The notes beneath the pieces are model-generated. The model saw only the letters and a list, made by a program, of their open reading frames with translations. It was not told where the DNA came from and made no database searches. The position numbers and the translations under genes are program-made. Positions 56,445 through 64,000 of a stretch of DNA of 64,000 bases are shown here, piece after piece. The stretch comes from AP-15 sp963845735. Its GTDB lineage: Bacteria > Pseudomonadota > Alphaproteobacteria > ATCC43930 > CGMCC-115725. Each line of letters begins with the position of its first letter. Position 1 is the first letter of the stretch. The stretch is taken from contig CAWJTR010000011.1 of assembly GCA_963845735.1 (NCBI GenBank), positions 372,001-436,000 on the forward strand. Reading direction: 5' to 3'.

Positions 56445-57251
56445 ATGGCGAAGACCAAGATGGGGGTCGTCGGATGCGGCGGCCGGATGGGTAGAATGCT
56501 GGTCGCCGAGATCGCGGCCACCGAGGGATGTACCATCGCCGGCGGCAGCGAGGCGCCCGGCAGCGGCTATGTCAACCAGGACATCGGCGAGCTTGCCGGG
56601 ATCGGGCGGATCGGCATCCCGATCGGCGAGGCGGTCGACAAATTGATCCGCGACAGCGATGTCGTGCTCGAATTTACCTCGCCCGCCGCCACCGCCGAAC
56701 ACGCGGCGCTCGCCGCCGGTCTCGGCAAGGCGATGGTGATCGGCACCACCGGTCTCTCGCCCGAGCAGGGCGACGTGGTGCGCCAGGCGGCGCGCGACAT
56801 CCCGATCGTATGGGCGCCGAATATGAGCCTCGGGGTCAACGTGCTGCTGAGCGTCGTCGAAGAAGCGGCGCGACGGCTTGGCCCCGATTGGGACATCGAG
56901 ATCATGGAGATGCACCACCGCGGCAAGGTCGACGCGCCTTCGGGCACGGCGCTGGCGCTCGGGCGCGCCGCGGCAGCCGGCCGTGAGGTCGTGCTCGAAC
57001 AGGTCGAGCAGCGCGCCCGCGACGGCATCACCGGGCCGCGCCGCCCTGGCGATATCGGTTTCGCGGCGTTGCGCGGCGGCGACGCGGTCGGCGATCATCA
57101 TGTGATCTTCGCCGGCATCGGCGAACGCCTCGAATTCGTCCACCGCACGACCAACCGAGCGGTTTTTGCCAAGGGTGCGGTGCGCGCCGCGCGCTGGGTC
57201 GCGGATCGCCCGGCCGGGCTTTATGGGTTGAAGGAGGTGCTGGGGCTCTGA
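56445..57251 (+). CDS. dapB: 4-hydroxy-tetrahydrodipicolinate reductase
   Basis: Lysine and diaminopimelate pathway. NAD(P)H site MGVVGCGGRMGRMLV, EFTSPAATAEHAALA, APNMSLGVNVLL, catalytic EIMEMHHRGKVDAPSGTALA and FAALRGGDAVGDHHVIF. ATG at 56445 follows GGAGG. 268 residues, intact. No other dap gene is adjacent; dapB followed by nth is a common alphaproteobacterial neighbourhood. Confidence 0.97.
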   Translation: MAKTKMGVVGCGGRMGRMLVAEIAATEGCTIAGGSEAPGSGYVNQDIGELAGIGRIGIPIGEAVDKLIRDSDVVLEFTSPAATAEHAALAAGLGKAMVIGTTGLSPEQGDVVRQAARDIPIVWAPNMSLGVNVLLSVVEEAARRLGPDWDIEIMEMHHRGKVDAPSGTALALGRAAAAGREVVLEQVEQRARDGITGPRRPGDIGFAALRGGDAVGDHHVIFAGIGERLEFVHRTTNRAVFAKGAVRAARWVADRPAGLYGLKEVLGL

Positions 57252-57272
57252 CCGATCGAGCGCTCTGCCGGT

Positions 57273-57809
57273 TCAGTCCGCAGACCGGTCGGGCGCCGCG
57301 GGCGTGAATGAATTGCGCCAGTGCAGGAGCGCTTCGCGGATCGTCGCCGCGAGCTCGCGCCGGGCCGAGGGCGGCAGAAAATCGCCGATCGCCAGACTAT
57401 GCCCGTGCGAGGCGACGAACAGGCGGTTCGATTCGTCCGGGCGCTCTTCGAGGATCACCCGCACCCAGAACGGCTGAAACCGCCACATCCGCCGGCTGCC
57501 GTGCACGCTGACGCGCTCGACGGTGAAGGCGTCGCCGGCGAGCCGCAATGTCTCGCTGCGCCGCGCGCTGCGGTAATTGAGGCGGAAGGCGACATAGACG
57601 AGGGCGACGTCGAGGCCGAAAAACCCCACGACCGGCCACGCGCCGATCGAAACGAAGCCGATGCCGACCGCGAGACTGATCAACCCCAGGATCAGCATCA
57701 GTAGGTGAAAACCGCGCGGCGGCAGGCTGCGATGCGGCAGCAGCACCCGCTCGAAAAACAGGCGGCCGAACGGCGCCGGGGGATCGGCGTATCCGGGGCT
57801 GGGGATCAT
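57273..57809 (-). CDS. DUF2244 integral membrane protein
   Basis: Two adjacent membrane helices (HLLMLILGLISLAVGIGFVS and IGAWPVVGFFGLDVALVYVA) followed by LNYRSARRSETLRLAGDAFT and RMWRFQPFWVRVILEE, the DUF2244 pattern. Unknown function. ATG at 57809 (MIPSPGYADPPAP); 178 residues. Convergent with dapB and divergent from nth. Confidence 0.88.
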   Translation of the reverse strand: MIPSPGYADPPAPFGRLFFERVLLPHRSLPPRGFHLLMLILGLISLAVGIGFVSIGAWPVVGFFGLDVALVYVAFRLNYRSARRSETLRLAGDAFTVERVSVHGSRRMWRFQPFWVRVILEERPDESNRLFVASHGHSLAIGDFLPPSARRELAATIREALLHWRNSFTPAAPDRSAD

Positions 57810-57924
57810 GCCGGCGGAAGGATAGCGGCGCCGCCGGGGCGGCGTAAAGCTGCAGCGATTATGTCTCGAGCAATCATGTCTCGCCGTTTGCCGGCGGCGG
57901 ATGCTGCCCTTACACTTGCCGGCG

Positions 57925-58707
57925 ATGCGCGCCATGACGAAACGCGAGATCGCAGAGTTCTATCGGCGGCTGGCCGAGACCCGGCCGATCCCGCAGACCG
58001 AGCTCGAGTTCATCAATCCGTTCACCCTGCTCGTCGCCGTCGTGCTGTCGGCGCAGGCCACCGATGTCGGCGTCAACAAGGCCACCCCCGCGCTGTTCGC
58101 GCTGGCCGATACCCCGGCCAAGATGCTGGCGCTCGGCGAAGCGCGGATTACCGAGCTGATCCGCACGATCGGGTTGTTCCGGACCAAGGCGAAGAACCTG
58201 GTCGCGCTGAGCCGGATACTGGTCGAGCGCCATGGCGGCGTGGTGCCGCGCCAGCGCGAAGCGCTCGAAGCGCTGCCGGGGGTCGGGCGCAAGACCGCAA
58301 GCGTGGTGCTGAACGTCGCCTTTGGCGAGCCGACGATCGCCGTCGACACGCATATCTTTCGCGTCGCCAACCGTACCGGCCTCGCCGCCGGCAAGACGCC
58401 GCTCCAGGTCGAGATGGCGCTCGAAAAACGCACGCCGCCCGCATACAAAGCCAATGCGCATCATTGGCTGATCCTGCACGGGCGCTATGTCTGCAAAGCG
58501 CGCAAGCCCGAATGCCCGGACTGCGTCGTCGCCGATCTATGCCATTACCAAGCCAAGACCGGACCGGCTGAACTGATCGCCGCGCGCGCCTCCGCCGCGG
58601 CGCCTGAAGTCTTGGCCGACCCGCCGCCCGCCCGGCATGGGCGCGGTGCGGCAGCGCCAAGAAGCGCGGTCAGCCCACGGCGCGGGCGGCTGCCGCGTCC
58701 GGCGTGA
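57925..58707 (+). CDS. nth: endonuclease III (DNA glycosylase / AP lyase)
   Basis: Repairs oxidised pyrimidines. Catalytic Lys in SAQATDVGVNKATPALF, helix-hairpin-helix LPGVGRKTASVVLN, catalytic Asp in AVDTHIFRVANRTGL and the 4Fe-4S ligands in CKARKPECPDCVVADLC (C-x6-C-x2-C-x5-C). The C-terminus runs about 45 residues past the usual end, Arg/Pro-rich, overlapping the convergent bactofilin gene; the tail may be an artefact of a lost stop. ATG at 57925 or 57934. Confidence 0.94.
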   Translation: MRAMTKREIAEFYRRLAETRPIPQTELEFINPFTLLVAVVLSAQATDVGVNKATPALFALADTPAKMLALGEARITELIRTIGLFRTKAKNLVALSRILVERHGGVVPRQREALEALPGVGRKTASVVLNVAFGEPTIAVDTHIFRVANRTGLAAGKTPLQVEMALEKRTPPAYKANAHHWLILHGRYVCKARKPECPDCVVADLCHYQAKTGPAELIAARASAAAPEVLADPPPARHGRGAAAPRSAVSPRRGRLPRPA

Positions 58708-59240
58708 CCTCCGCCCAATTCGCCGGCCGCCTGCGCCTGGATGTCGCCGGAGATCTGGCCGCCGCACTCGATCTCGATCTGGCCGTAGCGAATTGTCCCG
58801 GAAACCCGCCCGGTCGCCTTGATCAGCAGCCGCTTGCGGACGGTGAGATTGCCCTCGAAGCGGCCGCGCACTTCGGCCTCCTCGATTGCGGCGGAGCCCT
58901 TGAACAGGCCGCCCTCGGCGATGTCGACATCGCGGCAGTTGGTCAAATTGGCCTCGACGCTGCCCTCGATGAACAGCTTGTCGCAAGAATTGATCTCGCC
59001 CGAGAGCGTGATCTCCCGGCCGACGCTGAGCCGGCGCATTTCGCCGTCCGGCTTGGGCTGATTGGTCAGGTCCATCGGCCGGCGCAGCGGATCGCCGGGG
59101 CGGGGCGGCTCGCCGGCGCGCGCCAGATCCGGCGCGCGCGGCGGCATGGCCGCCGGCGGCCTGACCGGGGAGGTTACGGGCGCTCCGACCGGCCGGGCCG
59201 GCTTCATCGGAATGCCCAGATCGTCGGACGACTTTGCCAT
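58670..59240 (-). CDS. bactofilin family cytoskeletal protein, one frameshift near the C-terminus
   Basis: Polymer-forming protein involved in cell shape, stalk or division-site organisation. Pro-rich N-terminal tail (residues ~1-70), then the beta-helix: LSVGREITLSGEINSCDKLF, IEGSVEANLTNCRDVDIAEG and GRFEGNLTVRKRLLIKATGR. ATG at 59240 (MAKSSDDLGIPM). One inserted base near 58722 separates QAQAAG from NWAEVTPDAAAARAVG; repaired length 189. Overlaps the nth tail on the opposite strand. Confidence 0.9.
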
Positions 59241-59315
59241 TTTACGGTCCTCTGTCTCGCTTCGCCTGCGGCTGAACATGGGTCGGACACCCGATCGAGA
59301 TGGTTCCGGGAAGAT

Positions 59316-59747
59316 TTACGCGGTGGAGCAGGCCGCCGGTTGCGGCGGGGCCCCCGGCAACATTTCGAAGACATGCACCATAAAGGCTGTGGCGACGACT
59401 GGCGCCACCAGGTTGACGCGCGGCAGCGCGAACAAACCGGCGATCACCGCGCCGCCAAGAGTGATGCGGCCGGCGAACCGGTTGCGCATCGCCCTCGCCG
59501 CTGCTGCGTCGAGCCGTCTGAGTGCGACCACTTCGAAATACCCCCGCCTGCGAAGATATCCGTTCAGCGCCGGGAAGAGAACGAGATTTATCCTAAAACC
59601 CGCACATAAAGCGGCAGCGCCGATGGGTCCGGCCTTGCCGAGCCCGTGGACGCAAAAAATCATCGGCAATGTGAAGCGGTTCACACGCCTTCGGACGCAC
59701 GGCGCGATATTTAAGTGGCTCCGCCCCGGCTGCGGCCGGGAGCGCAT
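59316..59747 (-). pseudogene. EI24/CysZ-like membrane protein, N-terminally truncated
   Basis: The part YLRRRGYFEVVALRRLDAAA, with RFAGRITLGGAVIAGLFALP and VATAFMVHVFEML, matches the C-terminal half of the CysZ/EI24 family. The expected N-terminal membrane helices are not found in any frame upstream, and the ORF begins with an unrelated Arg-rich stretch. It is either a remnant or a gene with several base errors; 143 codons against roughly 230 in the family. Confidence 0.55.
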
Positions 59748-59764
59748 GCGCTATGGAGGGCGCC

Positions 59765-60004
59765 ATGCTGAGAACCAACTTGTGGAATAAGAGCGTACCG
59801 CGGGTCGAACTCGACCAACGGGCGCGCGACGCCCGCCTCCGGCTCGAGCAGCTCGAACGACTGCTGGCGCCGCGTGCTGCCGCTGCGCGTTCCTGGCTCA
59901 GGCGGGTCGTTTGTCTTTTTAGCTTCTCCTACGGCTCGCGAGGAGATCGAACCGCAAGGGCCGCTGAGCAATCGGCGGCCTTCCCGCACGCCCAAAATTC
60001 CTGA
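59765..60004 (+). CDS. small hypothetical protein
   Basis: ATG at 59765 is preceded by GGAGGG. The first 35 residues (MLRTNLWNKSVPRVELDQRA, then RLRLEQLERLLA) look like a genuine amphipathic helix, but the rest changes character near 59880 and may be in the wrong frame. No family recognised. Low confidence. Confidence 0.3.
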   Translation: MLRTNLWNKSVPRVELDQRARDARLRLEQLERLLAPRAAAARSWLRRVVCLFSFSYGSRGDRTARAAEQSAAFPHAQNS

Positions 60005-60131
60005 TGTCTGGCTCGGGATGTGCGGATTCGTTCTGATCGCGCGTCAAGGGCTGCGCTCTACCCGCTCGAATTGACGACGGTTGAGCGGAGCGCAATCCCC
60101 GTGCGGCCGCGGCCGAGAGGCCGAATCGCGG

Positions 60132-60504
60132 TCAGGCGTCCCGGATAATGCGCTCGATGTCGCCTGACGCTAACCCCATAGACCTTCGCAACCTGCGCGG
60201 GCGTCATGCCGTATTTCACCCAGCTGCGGATGCGGGCGAATTGCGAGGCCGGGACCTCGGGCGTGATCCGTGGCTCGGCGCTGACCGGGGGTTCGACCGC
60301 CTCGCGGCGGGGCGATGCCGGCGATGAGATTCCCAGCACGCGCGGTTTGCGCGCGGGCGGGTCGGCCGGCGGGAGCGAGCCCGAAACCGTTGGCTCGGCG
60401 ACTTGCAGTTTCGGTGTGAACAGCGCCTCGGCCGTTTGACGCGCACGCGCCACCCGCTCGCGGTCATCATCGCGAGGATTCGATTTTTCCCATCGGTTAA
60501 GCAC
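60132..60504 (-). CDS. hypothetical protein with C-terminal HTH-like segment, one frameshift
   Basis: N-terminal half is disordered and Pro-rich. The C-terminal half, ASQFARIRSWVKYGMTPAQV followed by AKVYGVSV, looks like a resolvase-type or small helix-turn-helix. After one inserted base near 60163 is removed the protein ends GDIERIIRDA at 60132, 123 residues; the uncorrected frame runs on to 60058 with an unrelated tail. GTG start. Probably DNA-binding; no named family. Confidence 0.6.
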
Positions 60505-60677
60505 GATTTACTCCGAGCACGGATTCGCTACTCGCGATATCGAAAGGCAATTCGTTAATTTTGGCAAGCTAGACTTAGGGGCGCGGGAACCTGTCTGCAA
60601 GCTCGCCCACCCAAGCCTTAAGCTCGATGCGAGACGATTATAAATCGCCATGAAACTCCCTCTCCCGCCCGACCGCT

Positions 60678-60724
60678 CCCTCTCCGCCCGCTTGCGGGGG
60701 AAGAGGGCCGGGGTGAGGTGGGCG
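60678..60724 (+). repeat. extragenic repeat, copy 1 (left of DUF559 gene)
   Basis: A 47-base element starting CCCTCTCCGCCC and ending GGGTGAGGTGGGCG, with an internal GC palindrome around TTGCGGGGG. Repeated in the same orientation at 61257-61301. Confidence 0.8.
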
Positions 60725-60744
60725 GCGCCTCAGCGCCCGCGGCA

Positions 60745-61136
60745 TCAGCAAGACCAATTCCCCCTCTCGCGCCGGGCGAAGCGATGCCACTTTCGCCTGC
60801 TATTCAGCTCTTGTTGGATCAGTACGAGCACCCCCGGGAGATTGTCGATCACGTCGCGGTTCCAGAAGCGGATCACCCGGTAGCTGCGGCGCGCGAGGTC
60901 GCTGCGTCCGGGCGGCATCTTGCTCTTGCTGCTCGGCATGCTGTCCGCCGTCGAGTTCGATCGCCAGCTTGCGCGCGGGGCAGGCGAAATCGACGATATA
61001 CGGCCCGATCGGGTGCTGGCGGCGGAAATGGTGCTCGTTCAACATCTCGCGCATCGCCCCGCCAAAGCCGTTTTTCGGCATCGGTCGCAGCGCGCCTCAG
61101 CCTCCTTGCGACCCGCGTTCTTGATCTTACCGGCAT
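60745..61136 (-). CDS. DUF559 (Vsr-like) endonuclease-domain protein, two frameshifts
   Basis: Small protein with a Vsr/restriction-like fold. N-terminal RTRVARRLRRAATDAEKRLW, then after one inserted base near 61070 MLNEHHFRRQHPIGPYIVDF, core ACPARKLAIELDGGQHAEQQ (Asp/Glu/Gln metal site), and after another near 60930 SYRVIRFWNRDVIDNLPGVL. Repaired length about 129. Nuclease activity is plausible since IELDGGQH is kept. It is flanked by direct copies of an extragenic repeat, a setting in which this family often occurs. Confidence 0.78.
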
Positions 61137-61256
61137 CACTCGACGCAATCCTCCGACCCACCTCTCCCCTCTACCTCTAGGAGAAGAGCGCAGGCCCGCT
61201 CGGCACGGCAAATTCTCCCGCACCTGCGGCGGAGAGGGCAAACCCGCCCTAATTGT

Positions 61257-61301
61257 CCCTCTCCGCCCTCTGCGGGGGAGAGGGCCGGGGTGAGGTGGGC
61301 G
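61257..61301 (+). repeat. extragenic repeat, copy 2 (right of DUF559 gene)
   Basis: A 45-base element nearly the same as 60678-60724 and in the same orientation. A diverged related stretch also lies at about 61158-61250. The two good copies bracket the DUF559 gene at about 580 bases. Confidence 0.8.
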
Positions 61302-61313
61302 CCCGCCGCCGGG

Positions 61314-62902
61314 TCAGCCGCCGGCGAGGCGGTCGAGCAGCGCTCGGGCTCGCGGCAGCTGCGCCTCGTAATAGGCGGCAAAGGGGGCATGCCCACCCTC
61401 CCGCATTGTCGCCAGCGCAACCTCGATCTGCTCGACGGCAGCGCGCGCCTTGGACGAGTCGCCAAGCCGTTCGGCGAGCACCATCAGGGCCACACCCTGA
61501 TTGCCCGTGCTCGTCGCCCATTCCAGCGGCACCCGATCGCGCGTCCATTCCGTCAGCGCCGCGCGGTAGGCCGCCACCGCCTCCTCAAGACGCGCCGTCC
61601 CGCTCTCCCGCTCCCCGAGCGTCTGAAGCGCGTTGCCGAGGTTGTTCTGGGTCATCGCCCAGTCGAGCGGCGCCCGATCGCGCGTCCTATTCCGCCAGCG
61701 CCGCGCGGTGGGCCGCCACCGCCTCCTCAAGACGCGCCGTCCCGCTCTCCCGCTCCCCGAGCGTCCGAAGCGCGTTGCCGAGGTTGTTCTGGGTCATCGC
61801 CCATTGCAGCGGCGCCCGATCGCGCGTCTATTCCGCCAGCGCCGCGCGGTAGGCCGCCACCGCCTCCTCCAGCCGCGCCGTCCCGCTCTCCCGCTCGCCG
61901 AGCGTCGCAAGCGCGTTGCCGAGGTTGTTCTGGGTCACCGCCCAGTCGAGCGGCACCCGATCGCGCGCTCTTTTCCGCCAGCGCCGCGCGGTAGGCCGCC
62001 ACCGCCTGTTCAAGTGCCTGGTTTTCGCCTGCTTGCTCGCCGATCGTCGACATCGCTAGCGCGAATGCGAACTGGACGTCGGCCATTCCCGAGGTGGACA
62101 TTCCGGGCGGCGGTGAGCGCACAATCCGCTCCAGCCGGCGAGCGACGGGGCGCAGCGTTTCGACAAGGTATCTCCCCTGCTGATCGGTCACAGGGCTTAC
62201 AGCGGCAAGGGCGATTGCCTGAAACTGCGCCGCGGCTGCTTCGCTGAAATCGTCCTTGAGGAGGCCAGCTTCGAAGCCGAAGGATTTCGGGGCGAAGCCC
62301 TGCGAACGGTCAGCAGAGAGAAAATGGAGGTTTAGGGTTTCGCCTTTTGGCGGTAGGACTTCGCCAAATACAAGTACATCCGCGCTACGCCGGGTCAGCC
62401 ATTTCCGCCCTGTCTTCGCCACCGCGTCCTCGGCAGCAGGCCCGGCGCCGCGAATTCTTAGAATACGACACGTCTGCACGCCCTCGATCGCGTTCTGACC
62501 TTGGAACGCCCGCACGACAGCCTGAGTCAGCGTTCCACTGGCATCGTCGCGATCAAGCTTCGCAATGAGTATTCGGAATACATCTCTGGTGGGCTGCCGC
62601 TTCCGGAATGGCCAGCGATCGGCGATCCACTCCCGCCCGATGCAGGAGATTTCCGCTCCTTTCGGAAGCACGTCACCAAGGATTGCGTCGAAGACGCCCC
62701 GTAGATAGGCGGTGAGGGCCGCCGTCAATGCTGCGAGGATGATAGCCGTAAGGGCATTCTCGCGGAGCAAGCTCAGCACACAGCACGCCAGTGCGAAGTT
62801 ATTCGAGCCTCGCTCGACTATCGCGCAGCGCGAGCGCCGGGACAAGGAAGCGGTGCCCACACCTCGCGCCAAAGGACGGTCCCGGCGTTCGTGCGACAAC
62901 AA
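61314..62902 (-). CDS. membrane-anchored TPR protein, two frameshifts and one in-frame TAG
   Basis: N-terminal region with one membrane segment (ALTAIILAALTAALTAYLRG), then a soluble region (DVFRILIAKLDRDDASGTLT, LTRRSADVLVFGEVLPPKGE) of unrecognised type, then TPR-like units: WAVTQNNLGNALATLGERES followed by GTARLEEAVAAYRAAL, repeated. Inserted bases near 61985 and 61697 break the frame; in between, TAG at 61828-61830 replaces the Trp codon seen in another repeat. If the TAG is an error the protein has about 528 residues. If real, the product ends after about 358 residues. Likely a protein-protein interaction scaffold. Confidence 0.7.
61555..62010 (-). repeat. 141-base tandem repeats encoding TPR units
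   Basis: Corresponding points (the stretch gcgttgccgaggttgttc) start at 61630, 61772 and 61913, that is 142 and 141 bases apart; the extra base coincides with a frame break. A 47-residue period is longer than the usual 34-residue TPR. Copies are near identical, so they may recombine, and assembly could have collapsed or altered some. Confidence 0.85.
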
Positions 62903-63006
62903 GGCGAACGCAATTTCGCCGCGCTTTGCCGTTATGATCCGTTCTCCAGGCCAAGGTGGAAGGCGCCGATGTTTGCCGTTTTTTGGATTTCCCGTTTATG
63001 CGAAAT

Positions 63007-63180
63007 AAATTCCCGGTTCGGCTCAAATAATTCCCGATTAGGGCCGAAAAAATTCCCGGTTCCATGCCACGGGAATTCGGTGGTAAGCGATTGATTTGGC
63101 AAACTTTTGCTCTGAACATTTCGCGCACATTCGCGAATTCAACGGGAATAACCGGGAATTACGGGAATTACGGGAATTTC
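63007..63180. repeat. cluster of AATTCCCG / CGGGAATT motifs
   Basis: Three AATTCCCG copies read on the plus strand (near 63008, 63028 and 63050, about 20 bases apart), then CGGGAATT near 63070, then four CGGGAAT copies near 63143, 63153, 63162 and 63171 about 10 bases apart. The whole forms a loose inverted arrangement. It lies 95-270 bases before the last gene. Function unknown. Confidence 0.7.
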
Positions 63181-63273
63181 GTGCAACCCCTCCCGAGCCG
63201 TCCGGATCGGGGTTGCCGGGCGGCGCTCCGGCGGGGTTAAATCGGCGGGACGGACAGGATGGGGAGAGAGGCG

Positions 63274-64000
63274 ATGAACGACGCGACACCGTGGGTCGAT
63301 CCCGAGCTGTTGGCGGCGGGGGCATTGTTGCAGCGCAACGGCATGGTGGCGCCCGACCGCACCCAGGCGCCGCTCTCCGAGGTGCGCGCGGCGCAGGACC
63401 GCATCGGGGCGTTTCTCGGCGAGGGCTCGATCCCGCTGCGGCACGAGCGCGATCTGACCCTGCCCGGTCCGCACGGGCAGGTGCCGTGCCGGCTCTATCT
63501 GCCCGACGACGCCGAGCGCCCGCCCTTGCTGGTCTACGCGCATGGCGGCGGCTTTATGCAGGGCAGTCTACCCTCCTGGGACGCGATGCTGCGCGAACTG
63601 GTGCGCCAGTCGGGCGCCGCGGCACTGTCGGTCGACTACAAGCTCTCGCCCGAGCACCGCTTTCCGAAGGCGTTCGAGGAGATGGTGGCGGTGACCCGCC
63701 TCGCCGCGCGCGAGGGCGCCGGTCTCGGCATCGACCCGACCCGGCTCGCGGTCGGCGGCGATTCGGCCGGCGGCAATCTGGCGCTCGCCGCCGCCCTCGC
63801 CTTGCGCGACGAGGGCCTCAGCGCGCTGCGCTTCATGCTGCTGATCTACGGCGTCTATTCGGCCGACAGCGAAAGCCCGTCATGGCAGCGCTTTGGCAAG
63901 GGCGCCGGCCTGTCGCAGACCCAGATGCGCTGGATCTGGGAGACCTATCTCGAAAACCCGGCGCAGCAGAGCGACTGGCGCGCCGCGCCGATCCTCGGCA
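63274..64000 (+). CDS. alpha/beta hydrolase (hormone-sensitive-lipase type), cut by the window edge
   Basis: Probable esterase. The oxyanion motif is YAHGGGFMQGSLPSWD and the nucleophile elbow is VGGDSAGGNLALAAAL (GDSAG). The preceding SVDYKLSPEHRFPKAFEE is typical of the HSL family. ATG at 63274 follows GGGGAGAGAG; an in-frame ATG at 63259 is possible. 242 codons are present; the catalytic Asp and His would lie beyond position 64000. No frame break so far. Confidence 0.92.
   Translation, partial: MNDATPWVDPELLAAGALLQRNGMVAPDRTQAPLSEVRAAQDRIGAFLGEGSIPLRHERDLTLPGPHGQVPCRLYLPDDAERPPLLVYAHGGGFMQGSLPSWDAMLRELVRQSGAAALSVDYKLSPEHRFPKAFEEMVAVTRLAAREGAGLGIDPTRLAVGGDSAGGNLALAAALALRDEGLSALRFMLLIYGVYSADSESPSWQRFGKGAGLSQTQMRWIWETYLENPAQQSDWRAAPILG

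Noticed and set aside
59940..59975. A possible T-arm of a minus-strand tRNA (GGTTCGATCTCC on the reverse strand)
   Set aside because: The conserved C61 is missing and no matching acceptor or anticodon arm could be drawn.
60132..63180. CRISPR-like regularity in the repeats near the right end
   Set aside because: Repeats are coding (141 bases), extragenic palindromes, or 8-mers at 10-20 bases; there are no unique spacers of constant length and no cas genes.
63038..63325. A minus-strand 95-codon frame through the GGGAATT repeats
   Set aside because: The RNSRNSRNSR stretch is a translation of the DNA repeat and the frame opposes the hydrolase start.
1..64000. A toxin (saxitoxin-like) biosynthetic cluster
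   Set aside because: Only the carbamoyltransferase and its two small partners resemble sxt genes; no polyketide synthase-like SxtA, amidinotransferase or oxygenases are present.

Overview
This is a high-GC, gene-dense stretch of an alphaproteobacterial chromosome. The evidence is a MucR-type regulator, DUF4167, an olsBA ornithine-lipid pair, bactofilin, DcaP-type porins, and the conserved order fur / olsB / olsA / miaB / phoH / ybeY / corC / lnt / XRE / metK / trmB. Gene order and products fit Rhodospirillales or Rhizobiales; no rRNA or tRNA gene was found to fix the genus.

Layout. 285-2518: secreted phosphoesterase behind a candidate Pho box. 2573-7375: CaiB/BaiF CoA-transferase and a metallo-beta-lactamase-fold hydrolase split by a 2,720-bp IS1595-family transposon (4432-7151) with an 8-bp target duplication and five small passenger genes. 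7586-14931: M3 oligopeptidase, Tat-exported carbonic-anhydrase-like protein, amidase, RNase Z-like hydrolase, COG0523 GTPase, spermidine-synthase-like protein. 15225-24274: maeB, then phoR, a clear Pho box and pstSCAB-phoU-phoB. 24337-28931: accessory genes, including a Wzz-type protein fused to a tyrosine-recombinase-like domain (25125-27097). 29109-34304: tandem duplication of a porin plus SpoIIAA-like pair, with four spaced direct repeats upstream. 34732-51231: NarL-type regulator and the housekeeping block (trmB to murJ), mostly on the minus strand with overlapping start and stop codons. 51611-56279: SxtJ-like protein, DUF5989 peptide, methyltransferase, carbamoyltransferase and SGNH hydrolase, which looks like a carbamoylation module of unknown product. 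56445-64000: dapB, DUF2244, nth, bactofilin, a DUF559 gene between direct repeats, a TPR protein, and a truncated alpha/beta hydrolase at the right edge.

Quality of the sequence. About 32 single-base frame disruptions occur in about 22 genes, including metK, trmB, ybeY, phoH and pstS, which are essential or strongly conserved. Roughly 28 behave as one inserted base and four as one missing base, and each repaired gene then has a whole number of codons. I read these as sequencing or consensus errors and annotate the repaired spans. Most are not evidence of decay. The transposon-split hydrolase is a real disruption.

How it fits together. The phoR-pst-phoU-phoB block senses and imports phosphate, and the first gene may belong to the same regulon. 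The olsBA pair makes phosphate-free membrane lipid, which suits a phosphate-limited life, although no Pho box was seen in front of it.
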